In this document: positions 45,941-57,000 of the stretch, piece by piece
How the letters are laid out: each line of letters begins with the position of its first letter
Numbering within the stretch: position 1 is the first letter of the stretch
Source of the DNA: Piscicola geometra
Taxonomy: Eukaryota; Annelida; Clitellata; Hirudinida; Piscicolidae
Direction of reading: 5' to 3'
DNA: 64,000 nucleotides
Assembly: GCA_943735955.1 (NCBI GenBank)
Contig: OX030958.1
Span: 62,001 to 126,000, forward strand
Position numbers and translations under genes: made by a program
Notes under the pieces: generated by a model
What the model was told of the DNA's origin: nothing
The model's database searches: none
Seen by the model: the letters and a program-made list of their open reading frames with translations, nothing else

Positions 45941-48150
45941 AGGTGGTGCCAGGTGGTGCAAAGTGGCGCCAGGTGGTGCCAGGTGGTGCCAGGTGGTGCA
46001 AGGTGGTGCCAGGTGGTGCAAAGTTGTGCAAAGTGGAGCCAGGTGGTGCAAAGTGGTGCAAGGTGGTGCCAGGTGGTGCAAAGTGGTGCCAGGTGGTGCC
46101 AGGTGGTGCCAGGTGGTGCAAGGTGGTGCCAGGTGGTGCAAAGTGGTGCAAAGTGGAGCCAGGTGGTGCAAAGTGGTGCAAAGTGGAGCCAGGTGGTGCA
46201 AAGTGGTGCCAGGTGGTGCAAGGTGGTGCCAGGTAGTGCCAGATGGTGCCAGGTGGTGCAAGGTGGTGCCAGGTGGTGCAAAGTGGTTCAAAGTGATGCC
46301 AGGTGGTGCAAAGTGGTGCAAAGTGGTGCCAGGTGGTGCAAAGTGGTGCAAGGTGGTGCCAGGTGGTGCAAAGTGGTGCAAAGTGAGGCCAGGTGGTGCA
46401 AGGTGGTGCCAGGTAGTGCCAGATGGTGCCAGGTGGTGCAAAGTGGTGCAAAGTGGTGCCAAGTGGTGCAAAGTGGTGCAAAGTGGTGCCAGGTGGTGCA
46501 AAGTGGTGCAAGGTGGTGCCAGGTGGTGCAAAGTGGTGCAAGGTGGTGCCAGGTGGTGCCAGGTGGTGCCAGGTGGTGCAAAGTGGTGCCAGGTGGTGCA
46601 AAGTAGTGCAAAGTGGTGCCAGGTGGTGCAAGGTGGTGCCAGGTGGTGCCAGGTGGTGCAAAGTGGTGCAAAGTGGTGCCAGGTGGTGCAAGGTGGTGCC
46701 AGGTAGTGCCAGATGGTGCCAGATGGTGCAAGATGGTGCCAGGTGGTGCAAAGTGGTGCAAAGTGGTGCCAGGTGGTGCAAAGTGGTGCCAGGTGGTGCA
46801 AAGTGGTGCAAGGTGGTGCCAGGTGGTGCAAAGTGGTGCAAAGTGGTGCCAGGTGGTGCCAGGTGGTGCAAGGTGGTGCCAGGTGGTGCAAAGTAGTGCA
46901 AAGTGGTGCCAGGTGGTGCAAAGTGGTGCAAGGTGGTGCCAGGTGGTGCAAAGTGGTGCCAGGTGGTGCAAGGTAGTGCCAGGTGGTGCAAAGTGGTGCA
47001 AAGTGGTGCCAGGTGGTGCAAAGTGGTGCCAGGTAGTGCCAGGTGGTGCAAGGTGGTGCCAGGTGGTGCCAGGTGGTGCCAGGTGGTGCAAGGTGGTGCA
47101 AGGTGGTGCAAAGTGGTGCAAAGTGGTGCCAGGTGGTGCAAAGTGGTGCAAGGTGGTGCCAGGTGGTGCAAAGTAGTGCAAAGTGGTGCCAGGTGGTGCA
47201 AGGTGGTGCCAGGTGGTGCCAGGTGGTGCAAAGTGGTGCCAGGTAGTGCCAGGTGGTGCAAGGTGGTGCCAGGTGGTGCCAGGTGGTGCCAGGTGGTGCA
47301 AGGTGGTGCCAGGTGGTGCAAAGTGGTGCAAAGTGGTGCCAGGTGGTGCAAAGTGGTGCAAGGTGGTGCCAGGTGGTGCAAAGTGGTGCAAGGTGGTGCC
47401 AGGTGGTGCCAGGTGGTGCCAGGTGGTGCAAGGTGGTGCCAGGTATTGCAAAGTGGTGCAAAGTGGAGCCAGGTGGTGCAAGGTGGTGCCAGGTGGTGCA
47501 AAGTGGTGCAAAGTGGTGCCAGGTGGTGCAAAGTGGTGCAAAGTAGTGCCAGGTGTTGCAAGGTGGTGCCAGGTAGTGCCAGATGGTGCCAGGTGGTGCC
47601 AGGTGGTGCAAAGTGGTGCAAAGTGGTGCCAGGTGGTGCAAAATGGTGCAAAGTGGTGCCAGGTGGTGCAAAGTGGTGCAAGGTGGTGCCAGGTGGTGCA
47701 AAGTGGTGCAAGGTGGTGCCAGGTGGTGCCAGGTGGTGCCAGGTGGTGCCAGGTGGTGCCAGGTGGTGCAAAGTAGTGCAAAGTGGTGCCAGGTGGTGCA
47801 AGGTGGTGCCAGGTGGTGCCAGGTGGTGCAAAGTGGTGCAAAGTGGTGCCAGGTGGTGCAAAGTGGTGCAAGGTGGTGCCAGGTGGTGCAAAGTGGTGCC
47901 AGGTGGTGCAAGGTGGTGCCAGGTGGTGCAAAGTGGTGCAAAGTGGTGCCAGGTGGTGCCAGGTGGTGCAAGGTGGTGCCAGGTGGTGCAAAGTGGTGCA
48001 AAGTGGTGCCAGGTGGTGCAAAGTGGTGCAAGGTGGTGCCAGGTGGTGCAAAGTGGTGCCAGGTGGTGCAAGGTGGTGCCAGATGGTGCCAGGTGGTGCA
48101 AAGTAGTGCAAGGTGGTGCCAGGTGGTGCAAAGTAGTGCCAAGTGGTGCC

Positions 48151-48590
48151 AGGTGGTGCAAAGTGGTGCAAAGTGGTGCCAGGTGGTGCAAGGTGGTGCC
48201 AGGTGGTGCCAGGTGGTGACAGGTGGTGCAAGGTGGTGCCAGGTGGTGCAAAGTGGTGAAAAGTGGTGCCAGGTGGTGCAAAGTGGTGCAAGGTGGTGCC
48301 AGGTGGTGCAAAGTGGTGCAAAGTGGTGCCAGGTGGTGCAAGGTGGTGCCAGGTGGTGCCAGGTGGTGACAGGTGGTGCAAGGTGGTGCCAGGTGGTGCA
48401 AAGTGGTGAAAAGTGGTGCCAGGTGGTGCAAAGTGGTGCAAGGTGGTGCCAGGTGGTGCAAAGTGGTGCAAAGTGGTGCCAGGTGGTGCAAGGTGGTGCC
48501 AGGTGGTGCCAGGTGGTGACAGGTGGTGCAAGGTGGTGCCAGGTGGTGCAAAGTGGTGAAAAGTGGTGCCAGGTGGTGCAAAGTGGTGCA
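48151..48590 (+). repeat. 150-bp triplication, second instance
   Basis: Units start at 48151, 48301 and 48451, with AGGTGGTGAC at 48211, 48361 and 48511. This is exactly 2,650 bp after the first instance, so the triplication was copied as part of the larger HOR. Confidence 0.92.
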
Positions 48591-51100
48591 AAGTGGTGCC
48601 AGGTGGTGCAAGGTGGTGCCAGGTGGTGCCAGGTGGTGCAAAGTGGTGCAAAGTGGTGCCAGGTGGTGCAAGGTGGTGCCAGGTAGTGCCAGATGGTGCC
48701 AGGTGGTGCAAAGTGGTGCAAAGTGGTGCCAAGTGGTGCAAAGTGGTGCAAAGTGGTGCCAGGTGGTGCAAAGTGGTGCAAGGTGGTGCCAGGTGGTGCA
48801 AAGTGGTGCAAGGTGGTGCCAGGTGGTGCCAGGTGGTGCCAGGTGGTGCAAAGTGGTGCCAGGTGGTGCAAAGTAGTGCAAAGTGGTGCCAGGTGGTGCA
48901 AAGTGGTGCCAGGTGGTGCCAGGTGGTGCAAAGTGGTGCAAAGTGGTGCCAGGTGGTGCAAGGTGGTGCCAGGTAGTGCCAGATGGTGCCAGATGGTGCA
49001 AGATGGTGCCAGGTAGTGCAAAGTGGTGCAAAGTGGTGCCAGGTGGTGCAAAGTAGTGCCAAGTGGTGCCAGGTGGTGCAAAGTGGTGCAAAGTGGTGCC
49101 AGGTGGTGCAAGGTGGTGCCAGGTGGTGACAGGTGGTGCAAGGTGGTGCCAGGTGGTGCAAAGTGGTGAAAAGTGGTGCCAGGTGGTGCAAAGTGGTGCA
49201 AGGTGGTGCCAGGTGGTGCAAAGTGGTGCCAGGTGGTGCCAGGTGGTGCCAGGTGGTGCAAGGTGGTGCCAGGTGGTGCAAAGTGGTGCAAAGTGGAGCC
49301 AGGTGGTGCAAAGTGGTGCAAAGTGGAGCCAGGTGGTGCAAAGTGGTGCAAAGTGGTGCCAGGTGGTGCAAAGTGGTGCAAGGTGGTGCCAGGTGGTGCA
49401 AAGTGGTGCAAAGTGGTGCCAGGTGGTGCCAGGTGGTGCAAAGTGGTGCAAAGTGGTGCAAAGTGGTGCCAGGTGGTGCCAGATGGTGCCAGATGGTGCA
49501 AGATGGTGCCAGGTGGTGCAAAGTGGTGCAAAGTGGTGCCAGGTGGTGCAAAGTAGTGCCAAGTGGTGCCAGGTGGTGCAAAGTGGTGCAAAGTGGTGCC
49601 AGGTGGTGCAAGGTGGTGCCAGGTGGTGACAGGTGGTGCAAGGTGGTGCCAGGTGGTGCAAAGTGGTGAAAAGTGGTGCCAGGTGGTGCAAAGTGGTGCA
49701 AAGTGGTGCCAGGTGGTGCAAAGTGGTGCAAGGTGGTGCCAGGTGGTGCAAAGTGGTGCCAGGTGGTGCAAGGTGGTGCCAGGTGGTGCAAAGTGGTGCA
49801 AAGTGGTGCCAGGTGGTGCCAGGTGGTGCAAGGTGGTGCCAGGTGGTGCAAAGTGGTGCAAAGTGGTGCCAGGTGGTGCAAAGTGGTGCAAGGTGGTGCC
49901 AGGTGGTGCAAAGTGGTGCCAGGTGGTGCAAGGTGGTGCCAGATGGTGCCAGGTGGTGCAAAGTAGTGCAAGGTGGTGCCAGGTGGTGCAAAGTAGTGCC
50001 AAGTGGTGCCAGGTGGTGCAAAGTGGTGCAAAGTGGTGCCAGGTGGTGCAAGGTGGTGCCAGGTGGTGCCAGGTGGTGACAGGTGGTGCAAGGTGGTGCC
50101 AGGTGGTGCAAAGTGGTGAAAAGTGGTGCCAGGTGGTGCAAAGTGGTGCAAGGTGGTGCCAGGTGGTGCAAAGTGGTGCCAGGTGGTGCCAGGTGGTGCC
50201 AGGTGGTGCAAGGTGGTGCCAGGTGGTGCAAAGTAGTGCAAAGTGGAGCCAGGTGGTGCAAAGTGGTGCAAAGTGGAGCCAGGTGGTGCAAAGTGGTGCA
50301 AAGTGGTGCCAGGTGGTGCAAGGTGGTGCCAGGTGGTGCCAGGTGGTGCAAAGTGGTGCAAAGTGGTGCCAGGTGGTGCAAGGTGGTGCCAGGTAGTGCC
50401 AGATGGTGCCAGGTGGTGCAAAGTGGTGCAAAGTGGTGCCAATTGGTGCAAAGTGGTGCAAAGTGGTGCCAGGTGGTGCAAAGTGGTGCAAGGTGGTGCC
50501 AGGTGGTGCAAAGTGGTGCAAGGTGGTGCCAGGTGGTGCCAGGTGGTGCCAGGTGGTGCAAAGTGGTGCCAGGTGGTGCAAAGTAGTGCAAAGTGGTGCC
50601 AGGTGGTGCAAGGTGGTGCCAGGTGGTGCCAGGTGGTGCAAAGTGGTGCAAAGTGGTGCCAGGTGGTGCAAGGTGGTGCCAGGTAGTGCCAGATGGTGCC
50701 AGATGGTGCAAGATGGTGCCAGGTGGTGCAAAGTGGTGCAAAGTGGTGCCAGGTGGTGCAAAGTAGTGCCAAGTGGTGCCAGGTGGTGCAAAGTGGTGCA
50801 AAGTGGTGCCAGGTGGTGCAAGGTGGTGCCAGGTGGTGACAGGTGGTGCAAGGTGGTGCCAGGTGGTGCAAAGTGGTGAAAAGTGGTGCCAGGTGGTGCA
50901 AAGTGGTGCAAGGCTGTGCCAGGTGGTGCAAAGTGGTGCCAGGTGGTGCCAGGTGGTGCCAGGTGGTGCAAGGTGGTGCCAGGTGGTGCAAAGTGGTGCA
51001 AAGTGGGGCCAGGTGGTGCAAAGTGGTGCAAAGTGGAGCCAGGTGGTGCAAAGTGGTGCAAAGTGGTGCCAGGTGGTGCAAAGTGGTGCAAGGTGGTGCC

Positions 51101-51400
51101 AGGTGGTGCAAAGTGGTGCAAAGTGGTGCCAGGTGGTGCAAGGTGGTGCCAGGTGGTGCCAGGTGGTGACAGGTGGTGCAAGGTGGTGCCAGGTGGTGCA
51201 AAGTGGTGAAAAGTGGTGCCAGGTGGTGCAAAGTGGTGCAAGGTGGTGCCAGGTGGTGCAAAGTGGTGCAAAGTGGTGCCAGGTGGTGCAAGGTGGTGCC
51301 AGGTGGTGCCAGGTGGTGACAGGTGGTGCAAGGTGGTGCCAGGTGGTGCAAAGTGGTGAAAAGTGGTGCCAGGTGGTGCAAAGTGGTGCAAGGTGGTGCC
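51101..51400 (+). repeat. 150-bp duplication, third instance (two units)
   Basis: The same 15-monomer unit appears twice, with AGGTGGTGAC at 51161 and 51311 and AAGTGGTGAA 40 bp after each. It sits at the end of the first copy of the 2.95-kb HOR and is absent at the matching point of the second copy. Confidence 0.85.
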
Positions 51401-51780
51401 AGGTGGTGCAAAGTGGCGCCAGGTGGTGCCAGGTGGTGCCAGGTGGTGCAAGGTGGTGCCAGGTGGTGCAAAGTAGTGCAAAGTGGAGCCAGGTGGTGCA
51501 AAGTGGTGCAAAGTGGAGCCAGGTGGTGCAAAGTGGTGCAAAGTGGTGCCAGGTGGTGCAAGGTGGTGCCAGGTGGTGCCAGGTGGTGCAAAGTGGTGCA
51601 AAGTGGTGCCAGGTGGTGCAAGGTGGTGCCAGGTAGTGCCAGATGGTGCCAGGTGGTGCAAAGTGGTGCAAAGTGGTGCCAAGTGGTGCAAAGTGGTGCA
51701 AAGTGGTGCCAGGTGGTGCAAAGTGGTGCAAGGTGGTGCCAGGTGGTGCAAAGTGGTGCAAGGTGGTGCCAGGTGGTGCC

Positions 51781-51791
51781 AGGTGGGTGCC
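51781..51791 (+). other. 11-base monomer
   Basis: AGGTGGGTGCC, one extra G. It is the only phase change between 35.9 and 63.7 kb and is not present in the 2.95-kb partner copy. Confidence 0.95.
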
Positions 51792-54081
51792 AGGTGGTGC
51801 AAAGTGGTGCCAGGTGGTGCAAAGTAGTGCAAAGTGGTGCCAGGTGGTGCAAAGTGGTGCCAGGTGGTGCCAGGTGGTGCAAAGTGGTGCAAAGTGGTGC
51901 CAGGTGGTGCAAGGTGGTGCCAGGTAGTGCCAGATGGTGCCAGATGGTGCAAGATGGAGCCAGGTAGTGCAAAGTGGTGCAAAGTGGTGCCAGGTGGTGC
52001 AAAGTAGTGCCAAGTGGTGCCAGGTGGTGCAAAGTAGTGCAAAGTGGTGCCAGGTGGTGCAAGGTGGTGCCAGGTGGTGACAGGTGGTGCAAGGTGGTGC
52101 CAGGTGGTGCAAAGTGGTGAAAAGTGGTGCCAGGTGGTGCAAAGTGGTGCAAGGTGGTGCCAGGTGGTGCAAAGTGGTGCCAGGTGGTGCCAGGTGGTGC
52201 CAGGTGGTGCAAGGTGGTGCCAGGTGGTGCAAAGTGGTGCAAAGTGGAGCCAGGTGGTGCAAAGTGGTGCAAAGTGGAGCCAGGTGGTGCAAAGTGGTGC
52301 AAAGTGGTGCCAGGTGGTGCAAAGTGGTGCAAGGTGGTGCCAGGTGGTGCAAAGTGGTGCAAAGTGGTGCCAGGTGGTGCCAGGTGGTGCAAAGTGGTGC
52401 AAAGTGGTGCAAAATGGTGCCAGGTGGTGCCAGATGGTGCCAGATGGTGCAAGATGGTGCCAGGTGGTGCAAAGTGGTGCAAAGTGGTGCCAGGTGGTGC
52501 AAAGTAGTGCCAAGTGGTGCCAGGTGGTGCAAAGTGGTGCAAAGTGGTGCCAGGTGGTGCAAGGTGGTGCCAGGTGGTGACAGGTGGTGCAAGGTGGTGC
52601 CAGGTGGTGCAAAGTGGTGAAAAGTGGTGCCAGGTGGTGCAAAGTGGTGCAAAGTGGTGCCAGGTGGTGCAAAGTGGTGCAAGGTGGTGCCAGGTGGTGC
52701 AAAGTGGTGCCAGGTGGTGCAAGGTGGTGCCAGGTGGTGCAAAGTGGTGCAAAGTGGTGCCAGGTGGTGCCAGGTGGTGCAAGGTGGTGCCAGGTGGTGC
52801 AAAGTGGTGCAAAGTGGTGCCAGGTGGTGCAAAGTGGTGCAAGGTGGTGCCAGGTGGTGCAAAGTGGTGCCAGGTGGTGCAAGGTGGTGCCAGATGGTGC
52901 CAGGTGGTGCAAAGTAGTGCAAGGTGGTGCCAGGTGGTGCAAAGTAGTGCCAAGTGGTGCCAGGTGGTGCAAAGTGGTGCAAAGTGGTGCCAGGTGGTGC
53001 AAGGTGGTGCCAGGTGGTGCCAGGTGGTGACAGGTGGTGCAAGGTGGTGCCAGGTGGTGCAAAGTGGTGAAAAGTGGTGCCAGGTGGTGCAAAGTGGTGC
53101 AAGGTGGTGCCAGGTGGTGCAAAGTGGTGCCAGGTGGTGCCAGGTGGTGCCAGGTGGTGCAAGGTGGTGCCAGGTGGTGCAAAGTAGTGCAAAGTGGAGC
53201 CAGGTGGTGCAAAGTGGTGCAAAGTGGAGCCAGGTGGTGCAAAGTGGTGCAAAGTGGTGCCAGGTGGTGCAAGGTGGTGCCAGGTGGTGCCAGGTGGTGC
53301 AAAGTGGTGCAAAGTAGTGCCAGGTGGTGCAAGGTGGTGCCAGGTAGTGCCAGATGGTGCCAGGTGGTGCAAAGTGGTGCAAAGTGGTGCCAAGTGGTGC
53401 AAAGTGGTGCAAAGTGGTGCCAGGTGGTGCAAAGTGGTGCAAGGTGGTGCCAGGTGGTGCAAAGTGGTGCAAGGTGGTGCCAGGTGGTGCCAGGTGGTGC
53501 CAGGTAGTGCAAAGTGGTGCCAGGTGGTGCAAAGTAGTGCAAAGTGGTGCCAGGTGGTGCAAGGTGGTGCCAGGTGGTGCCAGGTGGTGCAAAGTGGTGC
53601 AAAGTGGTGCCAGGTGGTGCAAGGTGGTGCCAGGTAGTGCCAGATGGTGCCAGATGGTGCAAGATGGTGCCAGGTGGTGCAAAGTGGTGCAAAGTGGTGC
53701 CAGGTGGTGCAAAGTAGTGCCAAGTGGTGCCAGGTGGTGCAAAGTGGTGCAAAGTGGTGCCAGGTGGTGCAAGGTGGTGCCAGGTGGTGACAGGTGGTGC
53801 AAGGTGGTGCCAGGTGGTGCAAAGTGGTGAAAAGTGGTGCCAGGTGGTGCAAAGTGGTGCAAGGTGGTGCCAGGTGGTGCAAAGTGGTGCCAGGTGGTGC
53901 CAGGTGGTGCCAGGTGGTGCAAGGTGGTGCCAGGTGGTGCAAAGTGGTGCAAAGTGGAGCCAGGTGGTGCAAAGTGGTGCAAAGTGGAGCCAGGTGGTGC
54001 AAAGTGGTGCAAAGTGGTGCCAGGTGGTGCAAAGTGGTGCAAGGTGGTGCCAGGTGGTGCAAAGTGGTGCAAAGTGGTGCC

Positions 54082-57000
54082 AGGTGGTGCCAGGTGGTGC
54101 AAAGTGGTGCAAAGTGGTGCCAGGTGGTGCCAGGTGGTGCAAGGTGGTGCCAGGTGGTGCCAGGTGGTGCCAGGTGGTGCCAGGTGGTGCAAAGTAGTGC
54201 AAGGTGGTGCCAGGTGGTGCAAAGTGGTTCAAAGTGGTGCCAGGTGGTGCAAAGTGGTGCAAGGTAGTGTTAGGTGGTGCAAAGTGGTGCAAGGTGGTGC
54301 CAGGTGGTGCAAGGTGGTGCCAGGTGGTGCAAGGTGGTGCCAGGTGGTGCAAAGTAGTGCAAAGTGGTGCCAGTTGGTGCAAAGTGGTGCAAGGTGGTGC
54401 CAGGTGGTGCAAAGTGGTGCCAGGTGGTGCCAGGTGGTGCAAAGTGGTGCAAAGTGGTGCCAGGTGTTGCAAGGTGGTGCCAGGTAGTGCCAGATGGTGC
54501 CAGGTGGTGCAAGGTGGTGCCAGGTGGTGCAAAGTGGTGCAAAGTGGTGCCAGGTGGTGCAAGGTGGTGCCAGGTGGTGCCAGGTGGTGACAGGTGGTGC
54601 AAGGTGGTGCCAGGTGGTGCAAAGTGGTGAAAAGTGGTGCCAGGTGGTGCAAAGTGGTGCAAGGTGGTGCCAGGTGGTGCAAAGTGGTGCCAGGTGGTGC
54701 CAGGTGGTGCCAGGTGGTGCAAGGTGGTGCCAGGTGGTGCAAAGTGGTGCAAAGTGGAGCCAGGTGGTGCAAAGTGGTGCAAAGTGGAGCCAGGTGGTGC
54801 AAAGTGGTGCAAAGTGGTGCCAGGTGGTGCAAAGTGGTGCAAGGTGGTGCCAGGTGGTGCAAAGTGGTGCCAGGTGGTGCCAGGTGGTGCAAAGTGGTGC
54901 AAAGTGGTGCCAGGTGGTGCCAGGTGGTGCAAGGTGGTGCCAGGTGGTGCCAGGTGGTGCCAGGTGGTGCCAGGTGGTGCAAAGTAGTGCAAGGTGGTGC
55001 CAGGTGGTGCAAAGTGGTGCAAAGTGGTGCCAGGTGGTGCAAAGTGGTGCAAGGTGATGCCAGGTGGTGCAAAGTGGTGCCAGGTGGTGCCAGGTGGTGC
55101 AAGGTGGTGCCAGGTGGTGCCAGGTGGTGCCAGGTGGTGCCAGGTGGTGCAAAGTAGTGCAAGGTGGTGCCAGGTGGTGCAAAGTGGTTCAAAGTGGTGC
55201 CAGGTGGTGCAAAGTGGTGCAAGGTAGTGCCAGGTGGTGCAAAGTGGTGCAAGGTGGTGCCAGGTGGTGCAAGGTGGTGCCAGGTGGTGCAAGGTGGTGC
55301 CAGGTGGTGCAAAGTAGTGCAAAGTGGTGCCAGTTGGTGCAAAGTGGTGCAAGGTGGTGCCAGGTGGTGCAAAGTGGTGCCAGGTGGTGCCAGGTGGTGC
55401 AAAGTGGTGCAAAGTGGTGCCAGGTGTTGCAAGGTGGTGCCAGGTAGTGCCAGATGGTGCCAGGTGGTGCAAGGTGGTGCCAGGTGGTGCAAAGTGGTGC
55501 AAAGTGGTGCCAGGTGGTGCAAGGTGGTGCCAGGTGGTGCCAGGTGGTGACAGGTGGTGCAAGGTGGTGCCAGGTGGTGCAAAGTGGTGAAAAGTGGTGC
55601 CAGGTGGTGCAAAGTGGTGCAAGGTGGTGCCAGGTGGTGCAAAGTGGTGCCAGGTGGTGCCAGGTGGTGCCAGGTGGTGCAAGGTGGTGCCAGGTGGTGC
55701 AAAGTGGTGCAAAGTGGAGCCAGGTGGTGCAAAGTGGTGCAAAGTGGAGCCAGGTGGTGCAAAGTGGTGCAAAGTGGTGCCAGGTGGTGCAAAGTGGTGC
55801 AAGGTGGTGCCAGGTGGTGCAAAGTGGTGCCAGGTGGTGCCAGGTGGTGCAAAGTGGTGCAAAGTGGTGCCAGGTGGTGCCAGGTGGTGCAAGGTGGTGC
55901 CAGGTGGTGCCAGGTGGTGCCAGGTGGTGCCAGGTGGTGCAAAGTAGTGCAAGGTGGTGCCAGGTGGTGCAAAGTGGTGCAAGGTAGTGCCAGGTGGTGC
56001 AAAGTGGTGCAAGGTGGTGCCAGGTGGTGCCAGGTGGTGCCAGGTGGTGCAAGGTGGTGCCAGGTGGTGCAAAGTGGTGCCAGGTGGTGCAAAGTGGTGC
56101 AAGGTGGTGCCAGGTGGTGCAAAGTGGTGCCAGGTGGTGCCAGGTGGTGCAAAGTGGTGCAAAGTGGAGCCAGGTGGTGCAAAGTGGTGCAAAGTGGAGC
56201 CAGGTGGTGCAAAGTGGTGCAAAGTGGTGCCAGGTGGTGCAAAGTGGTGCAAGGTGGTGCCAGGTGGTGCAAAGTGGTGCAAAGTGGTGCCAGGTGGTGC
56301 CAGGTGGTGCAAAGTGGTGCAAAGTGGTGCCAGGTGGTGCCAGGTGGTGCAAGGTGGTGCCAGGTGGTGCCAGGTGGTGCCAGGTGGTGCAAAGTAGTGC
56401 AAGGTGGTGCCAGGTGGTGCAAAGTGGTTCAAAGTGGTGCCAGGTGGTGCAAAGTGGTGCAAGGTAGTGTTAGGTGGTGCAAAGTGGTGCAAGGTGGTGC
56501 CAGGTGGTGCAAGGTGGTGCCAGGTGGTGCAAGGTGGTGCCAGGTGGTGCAAAGTAGTGCAAAGTGGTGCCAGTTGGTGCAAAGTGGTGCAAGGTGGTGC
56601 CAGGTGGTGCAAAGTGGTGCCAGGTGGTGCCAGGTGGTGCAAAGTGGTGCAAAGTGGTGCCAGGTGTTGCAAGGTGGTGCCAGGTAGTGCCAGATGGTGC
56701 CAGGTGGTGCAAGGTGGTGCCAGGTGGTGCAAAGTGGTGCAAAGTGGTGCCAGGTGGTGCAAGGTGGTGCCAGGTGGTGCCAGGTGGTGACAGGTGGTGC
56801 AAGGTGGTGCCAGGTGGTGCAAAGTGGTGAAAAGTGGTGCCAGGTGGTGCAAAGTGGTGCAAGGTGGTGCCAGGTGGTGCAAAGTGGTGCCAGGTGGTGC
56901 CAGGTGGTGCCAGGTGGTGCAAGGTGGTGCCAGGTGGTGCAAAGTGGTGCAAAGTGGAGCCAGGTGGTGCAAAGTGGTGCAAAGTGGAGCCAGGTGGTGC

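Larger units (their letters stand above)
43391..48590 (+). repeat. Tandem pair of a 2.65-kb higher-order repeat
   Basis: 43391-45940 recurs at 46041-48590. Marks: AAGTGGTTCA-AAGTGATGCC (43631, 46281), AGGTATTGCA (44791, 47441), AGGTGTTGCA (44901, 47551), and all three AGGTGGTGAC of the nested 150-bp triplication (45561/45711/45861 and 48211/48361/48511). Private changes in the first copy include AAGTGGAGCA at 44801, the CpG-ending AGGTGGTGCG at 45581 and AGGTAGTGCC at 45851. The 100 bp between the copies (45941-46040) is ordinary array with AAGTGGCGCC at 45961 and AAGTTGTGCA at 46021. Confidence 0.9.
48571..54081 (+). repeat. Tandem pair of a 2.95-kb higher-order repeat
   Basis: 48571-51130 matches 51521-54081. 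The offset is 2,950 bp up to the 11-base monomer at 51781 and 2,951 after it. Shared marks are AGATGGTGCC (48691, 51641), the clustered AGATGG monomers near 48990 and 51940, and AAGTGGTGAA at 50111 and 53062. Private differences: AATTGGTGCA at 50441, AGGCTGTGCC at 50911 and AAGTGGGGCC at 51001 in the first copy; AGATGGAGCC at 51952 and AAATGG near 52413 in the second. Confidence 0.88.

Noticed and set aside
33568..46281. Giant minus-strand open frames with HH and C residues, suggestive of a metal-binding repeat protein
   Set aside because: Openness follows from the consensus having no stop codon in reverse. The HH-C pattern is the translation of CACCAC and TGC. No non-repetitive sequence, signal peptide or conserved domain.
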